From Lachnospiraceae bacterium UBA5899 (GTDB lineage: Bacteria > Bacillota > Clostridia > Lachnospirales > Lachnospiraceae), in NCBI GenBank assembly GCA_002432425.1, contig DJEL01000043.1:44945-108944 (forward strand): a stretch of 64,000 nucleotides of DNA, written 5' to 3'. The notes beneath the pieces were generated by a model. The model searched no databases. It saw only the letters and a program-made list of their open reading frames with translations, and was not told the DNA's origin. The translations under genes were made by a program, and so were the position numbers. Below are positions 24,627 through 33,497 of this stretch, piece after piece (position 1 is the stretch's first letter; every line of letters begins with the position of its first letter).

Positions 24627-24971
24627 TTACCGGGCTTCGGAATCAAGCAGCCCCTGGGCGTAGGAAAGCAATTTGGCGCGGTTTTTGTCGCCCAATTTAC
24701 GGTAATAGAGAAGCAAAAGATTTTTCTGTTCTTCATCGGCAAGGGAAGAACCGGAGAACACGGCAATTTGCGGAACGTCGGAAAGCCCCATAATATAATC
24801 CATACTGACACCGAAAAGCTGTGCCATTTTCATAAGGGCGGTGACACTGGGGAGATGTTTGTTATGCTCATAGGCGCTGATGGTTTCCCGTGTGACTTCC
24901 AACTCCATAGAGAGCTGTAACTGAGAAAAGTTTTTCTTCTGACGAAGCTCACGAATTCTGTTCTGAGGCAT
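24627..24971 (-). CDS. XRE-family helix-turn-helix regulator
   Basis: A 114-residue protein. Residues 4-62 are a Cro/CI HTH: RIRELRQKKNFSQLQLSMELEVTRETISAYEHNKHLPSVTAL, followed by FGVSMDYIMGLSD, the usual C-cap. The last 45 residues are a short helical tail (EEQKNLLLLYYRKL...KAKLLSYAQGLL-like). AAAGGAGG precedes the ATG. It faces away from the LytTR/GHKL genes across a 455-bp gap and may act on that region. Confidence 0.88.
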   Translation of the reverse strand: MPQNRIRELRQKKNFSQLQLSMELEVTRETISAYEHNKHLPSVTALMKMAQLFGVSMDYIMGLSDVPQIAVFSGSSLADEEQKNLLLLYYRKLGDKNRAKLLSYAQGLLDSEAR

Positions 24972-25426
24972 AAAAAACCTCCTTTCCGGACAAATTCAGA
25001 AAAAACAAAATACAAGTTATTCCAATATTATACCGAACATTTTGAATAAAAATACAAGATAAAGCACTGGTTACATAATATGAAACTGTAAATAATTAAG
25101 AAAATATAAAAATAAACGAAAAAACAAGTTGCGGGATAAAAGATTACAAGTTATACTGAAAAGGTGCTGAAAACATGCAAATATAAACATAGTTTTTGAT
25201 GATGATATGCTTTATAAAGGCGAAACTTGTTGACAATTCTGCGGTATTGCATTTCATAGAAAAATAAGTTATATTTATCATGTTGTTTTTAAATGCAACA
25301 ACACATATCGTTACAATTTAAATATGTATTTTTGAGAAACAAGGTTATAATTTTGCTATAAAATCAACTATTTTTGCTATTCCGAGGACTATTTTTGAAA
25401 TATAAGGTTACATAGGAGGAAAAATC
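24972..25426. other. AT-rich 455-bp regulatory gap between XRE and LytTR genes
   Basis: No gene was found. The stretch is rich in A+T and has several copies of AAGTTAT/AAGGTTA-like words (for example near 25014, 25151, 25265, 25341 and 25404). Those nearest the response-regulator gene fall on a 21-bp grid (see the repeat entry). It must hold divergent promoters for the XRE and LytTR genes. Confidence 0.6.
25347..25401 (+). repeat. Three 13-bp direct repeats, 21-bp period, likely LytTR operator
   Basis: ATAATTTTGCTAT (25347-25359), CTATTTTTGCTAT (25368-25380) and CTATTTTTGAAAT (25389-25401) start exactly 21 bp apart. LytTR proteins bind direct repeats spaced two helical turns (about 21 bp). 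AAGGTTA words flank the array at 25341 and 25404, 63 bp apart. The array ends 25 bp before the regulator's ATG, suggesting autoregulation. Confidence 0.6.
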
Positions 25427-26149
25427 ATGCAGGTTGCGATTTGCGACGATGAAAGGATTTTTTTAGAGCAGCTACATGAGATGATTTTGAAAACAGGCCG
25501 CATAGGGGAGTACGATTTGTTTGACAATCCGGACGATTTACGTGCAGCGCTTCGAAGGGGAGCTTGTTACGATGTTGTGTTTATGGATATTGACTGGAAG
25601 AGGGAGGGTGAAAACGGTATACAATATGCGGCAGAGATAAATAAAATGTATCCCGAAACAAATATTATTTTTACCACTTCCTACAACGAGCGTTTTTCCC
25701 AGAAAATATTCTGGGAAACGGTGAATTTATGCGGTTATCTGGTGAAACCGGTACAGGAAAGAAATCTGCAGATGCTTCTTGATAAACTGGACAGAATGCA
25801 GAAAAAACAGATAGAAGAAAAAGAGAAAAGTATTATTATCCGGTATAAGGCAGGTTCGGAGGTATATAAATACCGGGATATTCTGTATCTGGAAAGCAAG
25901 GCACATCAGGTTATTATCCATACAAAGGAAAAAGATATTACCGTTTATGAAAAATTAAATGCCTATGAGGAGCAGCTCAAAGACGGCTTTGTCAGAGTGC
26001 ATCAGAGCTATCTGGTAAACATGCAGTACATAAAAAGAATTGACCGGAAGGAGCTTCTTCTGCAGAATGATGTTTTTCTTCCGATGAGTAAGTCCAAGTT
26101 CCTCTCTGCAAGAGACCGGTATTTTGCGTTTATCCGGTCACAGATGTAA
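25427..26149 (+). CDS. LytTR-family response regulator (AgrA-like)
   Basis: A 240-residue two-domain regulator. Receiver: ICDDE at 5-9 (acidic pocket), VVFMDIDW with the phosphoacceptor Asp near 53, TTSYNE, and YLVKPV. The LytTR DNA-binding domain starts at about 135 (YRDILYLESKAHQVIIHTKEKDITVYEKL, then FVRVHQSYLVNMQYIKRI). AGGAGG precedes the ATG. The partner kinase is encoded 21 bp downstream. No agrB or agrD-like peptide gene was seen nearby, so the inducing signal is unknown. Confidence 0.93.
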   Translation: MQVAICDDERIFLEQLHEMILKTGRIGEYDLFDNPDDLRAALRRGACYDVVFMDIDWKREGENGIQYAAEINKMYPETNIIFTTSYNERFSQKIFWETVNLCGYLVKPVQERNLQMLLDKLDRMQKKQIEEKEKSIIIRYKAGSEVYKYRDILYLESKAHQVIIHTKEKDITVYEKLNAYEEQLKDGFVRVHQSYLVNMQYIKRIDRKELLLQNDVFLPMSKSKFLSARDRYFAFIRSQM

Positions 26150-26170
26150 ATACATAAGAGGTGAGGAAAT

Positions 26171-27481
26171 ATGTTTTATTTTTGGGCGAACTATGTAATT
26201 TGGTTAATTATGGCGGTGGTGGACTGCGCAATCTGCGGACTGGCATTTGATCCCAAGAAAAAAGAAAAAGGCAGATGGCGTTACATATTTGGGATGGTAG
26301 CGGTTAATCTGCCTTTTCTGCATATAAAATTTTTATGCAATGACCAGGCTGCTATCCGGAGCCTTTGTATTTTTGCAATGGCCGGTACGACCCTGATTGT
26401 ACTGACTCTGTTTTTTGATGGTACATTCTGGCAAAAACTTCTGTTCCGGATTTCAGTTCTGGTAGCATGCCTGTTTGCGGAACTGGTGCTGATGGTTATC
26501 ATGCGGGATGAACTTGTGATACCCGGTCATACTCTTACCTTTTACGATCCGGTCATGCTGAAGGCGGATTTAATCGACTCATCAATCAGTATATTTATGT
26601 ATGCCGTATGTCTGGTGATACATCGCAGAATATTCAAGAAAAAATCGTATGACATGAGGATTTATCTCGTATTCTGTGTGTTTCCCATCAGTCAGATGTT
26701 ATTGATGCTGTCTACGAATTCCCAGATTTATGAGCATTTTAATGAGTCGGCTGTTGTGGCAATGGCAGGTGTATTTATCGGTGTAATGGCAGATATCCTG
26801 CTTTTGTACACCCTGATACGCCAGCAGAAAATGCAGTACATGTCCGAGCAGTTAAATGCGTTGACCAGGGCGTGGAAAACAGAGAGGAATCACTACCACG
26901 AGATGGAAGAAAGACGGGAGAATCTGGCAAAAATCAGACATGATATGAATGAACATCTGATTATCATAAAGGAACTCATGCAGAGAGGGGAATATACAAA
27001 AGTAAATGCCATGCTGGATGCTCTTACGGAATATGTGGCATCCACCAGAGAATTCATGTATTGCGGCGATCCGGTTGTCAATGCGGTCATGGCGGAGAAT
27101 GAGAAAATCTGTAAGGAAAACGGCATTTCCCTGCAATATGAGTTCCGCATACCGAAACCGCTGCAAATGGATGCCATCAATATCTGCAGTATTTTTTCCA
27201 ACCTGATGCGGAATGCGGTGGCAGCGGCTGTCAAAGCAAAAGGGGTGTGTCCCGAAGGAGATTATGTTTCCGTAAAAGCGGTTGTGCAGGGAGAATATCT
27301 CCATATCATAACGGAGAACAGCAGGACGGAAGAAAAGAAGGTACTGAGCGGTGGAAAAGGGTATGGAAAAGTTATCTTAAAAGAGCTGGCGGAAAGGTAT
27401 AATGGTCAGATGGAAGTAAAGGAAACACCGGACAGTTATCGTGTGGAAATTACGGTGGAAAACTGTGAAATGGAAAAATAA
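26171..27481 (+). CDS. GHKL sensor histidine kinase (AgrC-like)
   Basis: A 436-residue kinase. Residues 1-220 contain six to seven hydrophobic helices forming the sensor. A coiled linker leads to the phosphoacceptor helix KIRHDMNEHLIIIKELM (His near 257), then a GHKL ATPase domain: DAINICSIFSNLMRNAVAAA (N box) and GGKGYGKVILKELAERYNG (G box). It should phosphorylate the LytTR regulator encoded just upstream. GAGGTGAGG lies before the ATG. A terminator follows at 27521. Confidence 0.92.
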   Translation: MFYFWANYVIWLIMAVVDCAICGLAFDPKKKEKGRWRYIFGMVAVNLPFLHIKFLCNDQAAIRSLCIFAMAGTTLIVLTLFFDGTFWQKLLFRISVLVACLFAELVLMVIMRDELVIPGHTLTFYDPVMLKADLIDSSISIFMYAVCLVIHRRIFKKKSYDMRIYLVFCVFPISQMLLMLSTNSQIYEHFNESAVVAMAGVFIGVMADILLLYTLIRQQKMQYMSEQLNALTRAWKTERNHYHEMEERRENLAKIRHDMNEHLIIIKELMQRGEYTKVNAMLDALTEYVASTREFMYCGDPVVNAVMAENEKICKENGISLQYEFRIPKPLQMDAINICSIFSNLMRNAVAAAVKAKGVCPEGDYVSVKAVVQGEYLHIITENSRTEEKKVLSGGKGYGKVILKELAERYNGQMEVKETPDSYRVEITVENCEMEK

Positions 27482-27520
27482 ACATACAACAAATGTACAA
27501 AAACTTTATAATATCTTGTA

Positions 27521-27566
27521 AAACGACTGCATGTATGTTATGCTAAATACAAGCAGTCGTTTCGTT
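27521..27566 (+). terminator. Terminator of the LytTR/GHKL operon
   Basis: AAACGACTGC (27521-27530) pairs perfectly with GCAGTCGTTT (27553-27562); loop 22 nt; short T-rich tail. Confidence 0.72.
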
Positions 27567-27702
27567 GTATATAAATCTATTAAATTCTATTTATTCTAAA
27601 ATTCAAACTTCACTGCTTACATCACAAATTTCAATTGAATAGGCAGGGAGGTTGAAAAAGGTTTCTGAGCCATGGCGTAATCTCCCTGAAAAGGAGGTAC
27701 AC

Positions 27703-28411
27703 ATGACAAAGAAACAAGCTGGGCTGATGGGATTTTGGAATCAGCCGGAGATGCCCGCCAAGACGGAGTGGAAGGATGAAAGAATCCGCATTTTCAAAAA
27801 TCGAATAGTTGACTTTGATAAAATCGGGATTACCAATGACAGAATGTTTGGTACGGTGTTCCGTAATGAGAAAGAGTGCAAGGAACTATTGCAGCGTATT
27901 CTGGGGATTCACATTGTTGAGATTGCCATAGTGGCGCAGATGTCCGTGGAAGGCAGCTTTTACGGCAAAGGAATCCGGCTTGACGTTTGATCTTTTTGAG
28001 GATAACCGCTGCATTTACACGTTTGAAAGCACTTGTCAGGAGAAACCGGAGATTAAACTGGATGACAAAAGAACTACGGTTTTTGTCAACGTGAACGGAG
28101 AGCGGACAGTACTTTCAGAAGAACTGGTAAGGCTGCCTGATTATTTTAAGACCGGTATTCCCACGGATGCCTACACAAGAGAACTTCAGGAGGAAGTGGA
28201 GGAAGCCCGGCAGGATGATGATTGGAGGGAAAACTACATGACTCTGGAAATGATGATGCAGGATAAATATGAAAAGGGCTGGGACGCTGGAAGAAACGAA
28301 GGAAAAATCGAAGGCAAAGCCGAAGGAGAGACATCCAAGCTGATTTATATCAAAAACTGGTGCTTGCAAAAGCACAGGAAAATGAATATCACGAATGAGA
28401 GGCAACTATGA
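27703..28411 (+). pseudogene. Rpn/PD-(D/E)XK 'transposase-nuclease' gene with internal deletion and frameshift
   Basis: ATG 27703 (AAAAGGAGG upstream) opens with MTKKQAGLMGFWNQPEMPAKTEWKDERIR and runs through DKIGITNDRMFGTVFRNEKECKELLQRIL to GKGIRLDV, then hits TGA at 27988. The family continues in the +1 frame from 27983 with TFDLFEDNRCIYTFE to a stop at 28411. In intact relatives about 55 residues lie between these blocks, including the catalytic DIEMQ of the nuclease core; here they are missing. The product cannot be active. CAGGGAG/CTCCCTG (27644-27650, 27682-27688) forms a stem before the start. The tail has the lysine/glutamate-rich GWDAGRNEGKIEGKAEG. Its stop overlaps the fkp ATG. Confidence 0.85.
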
Positions 28412-31368
28412 ACAACACGTATTCTTTATTCTTACGTCAGTCCTATCTGGATGCGTGGGAAGATTATAAACGAACTGTGAACCGTACGGACTTTCCCGTA
28501 TGGGACTATGTGATTTTGACAGCATCCAATGAAGCACAGGCGGAAAGCTACCGCAGACAGATTGCACTCCGCGTGAACAAGGGGCTTTTAACGGACAGGA
28601 GCCATTATGCGGTATTGCCGGACCCGGACGGTCTTCGTGTGGGCAGCGGCGGTGCGACCTTAAATGTCCTGCGGTATATCAGGCAGCAGAGCGATACGTT
28701 TGAAGGAAAACGGATTTTATGTATTCATTCGGGCGGCGACAGCAAACGGGTGCCGCAGTACAGCGCATTGGGAAAATTGTTTTCGCCTGTGCCGAGGGAG
28801 CTTCCCAATGGCAAACGGTCTACACTCTTTGATGAATTTATGATTGGCATGAGCGGTGTGCCGGCAAGGATGAAGGACGGTATGCTGGTACTGTCCGGAG
28901 ATGTGCTGCTTTTGTTCAATCCATTGCAGATTGATGCACCGGCTTCCGGAGCGGCGGCGATTTCTTTTAAGGAAGATGCGGAAACCGGAAAGGACCATGG
29001 AGTATTTCACATGGATGCAGAAGGGAATGTAGGTGAATTTCTGCACAAGCAGACAGTAGAAACCTTACAAAACCACGGGGCGGTAAATGGACGCGGAAAA
29101 GTGGATATTGATACCGGTGCGGTGCTTTTCAGTGCGGATATGCTGCAGGAATTGTATGGCCTGGTGGATACGGATGAGAAATTTTCTATGTATGTGAATG
29201 AGAAAGCAAGGCTTTCCTTTTACGGTGACTTTTTATACCCGCTGGCAAGTCAGGCTACGCTGGAGCAGTTTTACCGGGAAAAACCGGAGGGCAGTTTTAC
29301 ACAGGAACTTCATGACTGCAGAACAGTGCTCTGGCAGGTATTGCATAAATATCGTATGCGTCTGCTTAGGCTTTCTCCGGCGGCATTCATACATTTCGGT
29401 ACTACGCAGGAGCTGCGGGAGCTTATGACAAAGGAAGTGGAGCAGTTTTTCTTTCTGGACTGGAAAAAATGTGTGTCCGGCAGGGAGGTTTCCGATTATG
29501 CCGTAAACAATGCGATGGTGGAAGAAACTTGCAGGATTGGCAGAAACTGCTATATCGAAGATAGTTATATCTGCGGAAAAACAGAAGTGGGCGAAGGAAG
29601 TGTGCTTTCCCATGTTACCGTTTCGGGACAGGTGATACCGGACAATGTGGTTCTGCATGGACTGAAACTGCAGGATGGCAGATTTGTGGTGCGGATTTAC
29701 GGCGTGCAGGACAATCCCAAGGAACCGGTATTTTTAGGAAAAGATATCCGCATATTTGAAGAGGTCTTTACCAATGAAGAGCATTCTCTCTGGACGGCGG
29801 ACATATATCCAATCTGCGATACGATGGAAGAAGCAGTGGCGGCAGCCCTGAATGTCTATGAAATAGCGAAGGGAAGAGGCAATAAGCAGGCATGGAGACA
29901 GGCAGAGAGGACAAGTCTTTGTACTTCTTTTAATCAGGCGGATATGGCAGCCATTTTAGACTGGGAAAGACATCTGCGCCAGACCGTTAAGGTGGAAAAA
30001 TTAGTGGAAATTATTCAAAAGGGCGGCACGGTGGAAGAAGCGGAAGCGGTTTTTCGAAATGCGGTTCTCAGTGATTATCAGCTTAATCTGTTAGAGGAAA
30101 AGGCAGCGGGTTCCACGGATGCCGTAAGAACCAGACTTTACTTTTTCCTGGGAAAAATATGGCAGAAAAATAAGCAGGCACCGGTTTCCAAAGCGGAAAA
30201 TTATATGCAGAGAGCTTTTACGGAAATTCAGAAAACGGTACTTTCCGGTGTCGCAACCTGGCGGCAGGGAGTGCATGCGTTTGCACTTCCCGTTCCGGCT
30301 GAGGAGGAAGTAACGGTGTACCTCCCGCTTCGTGTGAACTTCGGCGGAGGCTGGAGCGATACGCCGCCGTACTGCAACGAGCATGGAGGCACGGTCTTAA
30401 ATGCGGCGGTTCTGTTAAACGGCGAGTATCCGGTAGAGGTTTGTGTGCGGCAGCTGCAGGAGCCGAAGGTAATACTGGAAAGTGCGGATATGGGGACTTA
30501 CGGAGAATTTACGGATATAGCCGAACTGCAGGACTGCCATAATCCGTTTGATGCGTTTGCCCTGCATAAAGCAGCGCTGATTGCCTGCGGTGTTATTCCG
30601 GCAGAAGGAGGCAGCTTAAACAGCATTACGGACCGGATAGGTGGTTTGTATCTTTCCACCCAGATGCATAATGTACCCAAGGGAAGCGGGCTTGGCACCA
30701 GCAGTATATTAGCAGGTGCCTGTGTAAAGGCTTTGTTTACGTATTTTGGGATTCCCTACACGGAGTCGGATTTGTATAATCATGCCATGTGCATGGAGCA
30801 GATTATGTCCACCGGCGGCGGGTGGCAGGACCAGGTGGGAGGCATGACGGAAGGGATTAAATACATTACCTCCGCACCCGGAAACAGGCAGGTTTTATCC
30901 GTACGCCACATTTCGGTTCCGGAGCCTGCACAACGGGAATTGCAGGAAAGATTTGCTCTTATCTATACGGGACAGCGACGGCTTGCCAGAAATCTTCTGC
31001 GTGATGTTGTGGGCAGATATCTCGGGAACAATCCCGACAGTCTGTATGCACTGGAAGAAATTCAGCGCATGGCAGCCATGATGGTATTTGAACTGGAGAG
31101 GGGAAATATTGACGGTTTTGCAGAGCTTTTGAATAAGCATTGGGAGCTGTCCAAGATGATTGATGCCGGCAGTACCAATACCTGTATTGACCAGATTTTT
31201 GCAGCCATCGAGGATTTGCTGGATGGCAAAATGATATGCGGTGCCGGAGGCGGCGGTTTCCTGCAGGTCATTCTGAAAAAGAATGTAACAAAAGAGATGC
31301 TTAGGGAACGTCTGCATGAGACATTTGAAGATTGCGGCGTGGACGTATGGGATTGTACACTGGTTTAA
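28408..31368 (+). CDS. fkp: Bifunctional L-fucokinase / GDP-fucose pyrophosphorylase
   Basis: A 986-residue fusion like Bacteroides Fkp (about 950). The N-terminal half is the L-fucose-1-phosphate guanylyltransferase: DYVILTASNEAQAESYRRQI, LRVGSGGATLNVL, HSGGDSKRVPQYSALGKLF, then a left-handed beta-helix-like stretch. The C-terminal half from about 620 is a GHMP kinase: VNFGGGWSDTPPYC, PKGSGLGTSSILAGACVKA (ATP loop) and ICGAGGGGFLQVIL. It converts L-fucose to GDP-L-fucose with ATP and GTP. The ATG overlaps the stop of the decayed Rpn gene. It heads the fucose-nucleotide island. Confidence 0.93.
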   Translation: MNNTYSLFLRQSYLDAWEDYKRTVNRTDFPVWDYVILTASNEAQAESYRRQIALRVNKGLLTDRSHYAVLPDPDGLRVGSGGATLNVLRYIRQQSDTFEGKRILCIHSGGDSKRVPQYSALGKLFSPVPRELPNGKRSTLFDEFMIGMSGVPARMKDGMLVLSGDVLLLFNPLQIDAPASGAAAISFKEDAETGKDHGVFHMDAEGNVGEFLHKQTVETLQNHGAVNGRGKVDIDTGAVLFSADMLQELYGLVDTDEKFSMYVNEKARLSFYGDFLYPLASQATLEQFYREKPEGSFTQELHDCRTVLWQVLHKYRMRLLRLSPAAFIHFGTTQELRELMTKEVEQFFFLDWKKCVSGREVSDYAVNNAMVEETCRIGRNCYIEDSYICGKTEVGEGSVLSHVTVSGQVIPDNVVLHGLKLQDGRFVVRIYGVQDNPKEPVFLGKDIRIFEEVFTNEEHSLWTADIYPICDTMEEAVAAALNVYEIAKGRGNKQAWRQAERTSLCTSFNQADMAAILDWERHLRQTVKVEKLVEIIQKGGTVEEAEAVFRNAVLSDYQLNLLEEKAAGSTDAVRTRLYFFLGKIWQKNKQAPVSKAENYMQRAFTEIQKTVLSGVATWRQGVHAFALPVPAEEEVTVYLPLRVNFGGGWSDTPPYCNEHGGTVLNAAVLLNGEYPVEVCVRQLQEPKVILESADMGTYGEFTDIAELQDCHNPFDAFALHKAALIACGVIPAEGGSLNSITDRIGGLYLSTQMHNVPKGSGLGTSSILAGACVKALFTYFGIPYTESDLYNHAMCMEQIMSTGGGWQDQVGGMTEGIKYITSAPGNRQVLSVRHISVPEPAQRELQERFALIYTGQRRLARNLLRDVVGRYLGNNPDSLYALEEIQRMAAMMVFELERGNIDGFAELLNKHWELSKMIDAGSTNTCIDQIFAAIEDLLDGKMICGAGGGGFLQVILKKNVTKEMLRERLHETFEDCGVDVWDCTLV

Positions 31369-31370
31369 TT

Positions 31371-31399
31371 TTGCCAGAATGAAAAAGATATGGTATACT
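31371..31399 (+). promoter_or_regulatory. Promoter of the AraC-type regulator
   Basis: TTGCCA (31371-31376), 17 bp, TATACT (31394-31399), just after the fkp stop. The regulator therefore has its own start of transcription. Confidence 0.65.
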
Positions 31400-31446
31400 G
31401 AAACCAATAAAGTACAAGATGAACTGCGTAAAGGATACCGGTATTC

Positions 31447-32304
31447 ATGGATAATTTATTTTCCCCTTCTGCATCCGTAAAATCAGAACGAATTCTTTAT
31501 ACACCCACCTCATTTGCGAAAGCTTCTCTCATGCATCTGCAGGAGGTGGGTACTTTGCATGCGGTAAAGCCGCATACATCATCCAGAAGCAATCTTGCCT
31601 CTTTCCTGTGCTTTGCGGTGCGGGAAGGGGAAGGAGAGCTTGTCTGTGAGGAAGAACATTTCCGATTGAAAGCCGGTGACTGTGTATTCTTAAACTGCGA
31701 AAAAGCTTACAGCCACAGCACGGGTGAACATCTCTGGGCGCTTTCCTGGTGCCATTTTTATTCCCAGCTTATGCCGGAAATATATGAAAAGTACAGGGAA
31801 AGGGGCGGCAGACCGGTATTCCGGCCGCAAAATCCCGAAAAATTTTTGAATGTTCTGCAGGAGCTTTATAATCTGGCGAAGTCAACAGATTACATCCGGG
31901 ACATGCGCATCAATGAAGAACTGAACCGGCTGCTGACTCTCCTGATGGAAGAATCCTGGCACCCGGAAAACGGGGAAACATCCGGAAAAAAGAAAGAGAT
32001 TATTGCCGTCCGGGAGTATCTGAACGAGCATTTTTCGGAAAAGATAAGTCTGGACGAACTGGAATCCCTTTTTTTTATCAATAAATTTTATCTGACGAAG
32101 ATTTTTAAGGAAACGCAGGGCATTACCATCAGCGGTTATATCCTGGAAAAAAGAATTACCCGAGCCAAGCAACTGCTGCGTTTTTCGGACAGAACCATAG
32201 AAGAAATCGGCGGTATGGTGGGAATGCCTGAGCCGGACTATTTCAGCCGCACCTTCAAGAAGGTGGAAGGCATCAGCCCCAGGGAATATCGGAAACAATG
32301 GTAG
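31447..32304 (+). CDS. AraC-family regulator with cupin sensor domain
   Basis: A 285-residue protein. The N-terminal 120 residues are a cupin-like effector domain (FLCFAVREGEGELVCEEEHFRLKAGDCVFLNC). The C-terminal 100 hold two HTH motifs: IAVREYLNEHFSEKISLDELESLFFINKFYLTKIFKETQG and IEEIGGMVGMPEPDYFSRTFKKVEGISPREYRKQ. AAAGGA lies 11 bp upstream. It sits inside the GDP-fucose island and is the obvious local regulator, perhaps sensing fucose; this is inferred. Confidence 0.92.
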   Translation: MDNLFSPSASVKSERILYTPTSFAKASLMHLQEVGTLHAVKPHTSSRSNLASFLCFAVREGEGELVCEEEHFRLKAGDCVFLNCEKAYSHSTGEHLWALSWCHFYSQLMPEIYEKYRERGGRPVFRPQNPEKFLNVLQELYNLAKSTDYIRDMRINEELNRLLTLLMEESWHPENGETSGKKKEIIAVREYLNEHFSEKISLDELESLFFINKFYLTKIFKETQGITISGYILEKRITRAKQLLRFSDRTIEEIGGMVGMPEPDYFSRTFKKVEGISPREYRKQW

Positions 32305-32434
32305 AAACCAATATAATACAAGTTTATGGCAAAATAATGAATGTTACAGGAGACGTTCCTGGTGTAAGCTATAAGCATTGACAGACTGAGTTGGCAGAAA
32401 AGACAGACAAAACTTTGGAAAGGAATATAAATAT

Positions 32435-33493
32435 ATGAAAAAAGCGCTTATTACGGGCATTACGGGACAGGACGGTTCCTATCTGGCAGAGTTTTTACTG
32501 GAAAAAGGGTATGAGGTTCACGGTATTGTCCGCCGTGCGTCCATTTCCAATACCGCACGAATTGACCATTTAATAACAAAAAATGCCATTACCTTACATG
32601 ACGGCGATTTATCCGACTCCTCCGGACTTATCCGTATTATCGGGGAACTGCAGCCGGATGAAATTTACAATCTGGCGGCACAGAGCCATGTGCAGGTTTC
32701 CTTTGATGCGCCGGAGTATTCCGGAGATGTGGATGCACTTGGCGTGCTCCGCGTTTTAGAGGCGGTCCGTGTCTGCGGTCTTGTGAAGAAAACGAAGGTA
32801 TATCAGGCATCTACTTCCGAACTTTACGGAAAAGTAGAAGAAGTTCCCCAGAGGGAAACGACTCCGTTCCATCCGTACAGCCCCTATGCGGTTGCCAAGC
32901 AGTACGGTTTCTGGATGGTGAAGGAATACCGGGAGGCATACGGAATGTTTGCGGTAAACGGTATTTTATTTAATCATGAGTCCGAACGCCGCGGAGAAAA
33001 TTTTGTTACCAGAAAAATCACGCTGGCTGCGGGAAGAATTGGCGAAGGTCTGCAGGATCATCTGGAACTGGGAAATATGGATTCTTTACGTGACTGGGGA
33101 TATGCAAAGGACTATGTGGAATGCATGTGGCTGATTATGCAGCAGGATAAACCGGATGATTTCGTAATCGCAACGGGTGTACAGCATACAGTCCGTGATT
33201 TTACGGAAAAGGCTTTTGCGGCAAACGGCATTACCATCCGTTGGGAAGGCACCGGATTGGAAGAAAAGGGTTACGATGCCGTTACCGGTAAAATGCTCGT
33301 ATGTGTAAATCCGGCATGGTTCCGGCCCACCGATGTGGATAACCTCTGGGGCGACCCGACCAAGGCAAAAACGGTTCTGGGCTGGAATCCCCAGAAGACC
33401 AGCTACGAGGAACTGGTAAAGATTATGGCGGAGCATGACAGAAAACTTGCAAAAAGAGAAAAAGTTCTGCGTGACAGTGAAAGGTGCGATTAG
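32435..33493 (+). CDS. gmd: GDP-mannose 4,6-dehydratase
   Basis: A 352-residue extended SDR enzyme converting GDP-mannose to GDP-4-keto-6-deoxymannose. Marks: ITGITGQDGSYLAEFLLEKGYEVHGIVRRAS (NADP site), NLAAQSHVQVSFDAPEYSGDVDALG, YQASTSELYGKV, the catalytic YAVAKQYGFW and NHESERRGENFVTRKIT. GGAAAGGA lies upstream of the ATG. It ends 4 bp before the fcl start. First committed step of de novo GDP-fucose synthesis. Confidence 0.97.
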   Translation: MKKALITGITGQDGSYLAEFLLEKGYEVHGIVRRASISNTARIDHLITKNAITLHDGDLSDSSGLIRIIGELQPDEIYNLAAQSHVQVSFDAPEYSGDVDALGVLRVLEAVRVCGLVKKTKVYQASTSELYGKVEEVPQRETTPFHPYSPYAVAKQYGFWMVKEYREAYGMFAVNGILFNHESERRGENFVTRKITLAAGRIGEGLQDHLELGNMDSLRDWGYAKDYVECMWLIMQQDKPDDFVIATGVQHTVRDFTEKAFAANGITIRWEGTGLEEKGYDAVTGKMLVCVNPAWFRPTDVDNLWGDPTKAKTVLGWNPQKTSYEELVKIMAEHDRKLAKREKVLRDSERCD

Positions 33494-33497
33494 GGAA

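Noticed and set aside
25427..27481. agr-type quorum-sensing locus
   Set aside because: The regulator and kinase fit, but no AgrB-like protease or AgrD-like peptide gene was found on either strand nearby.
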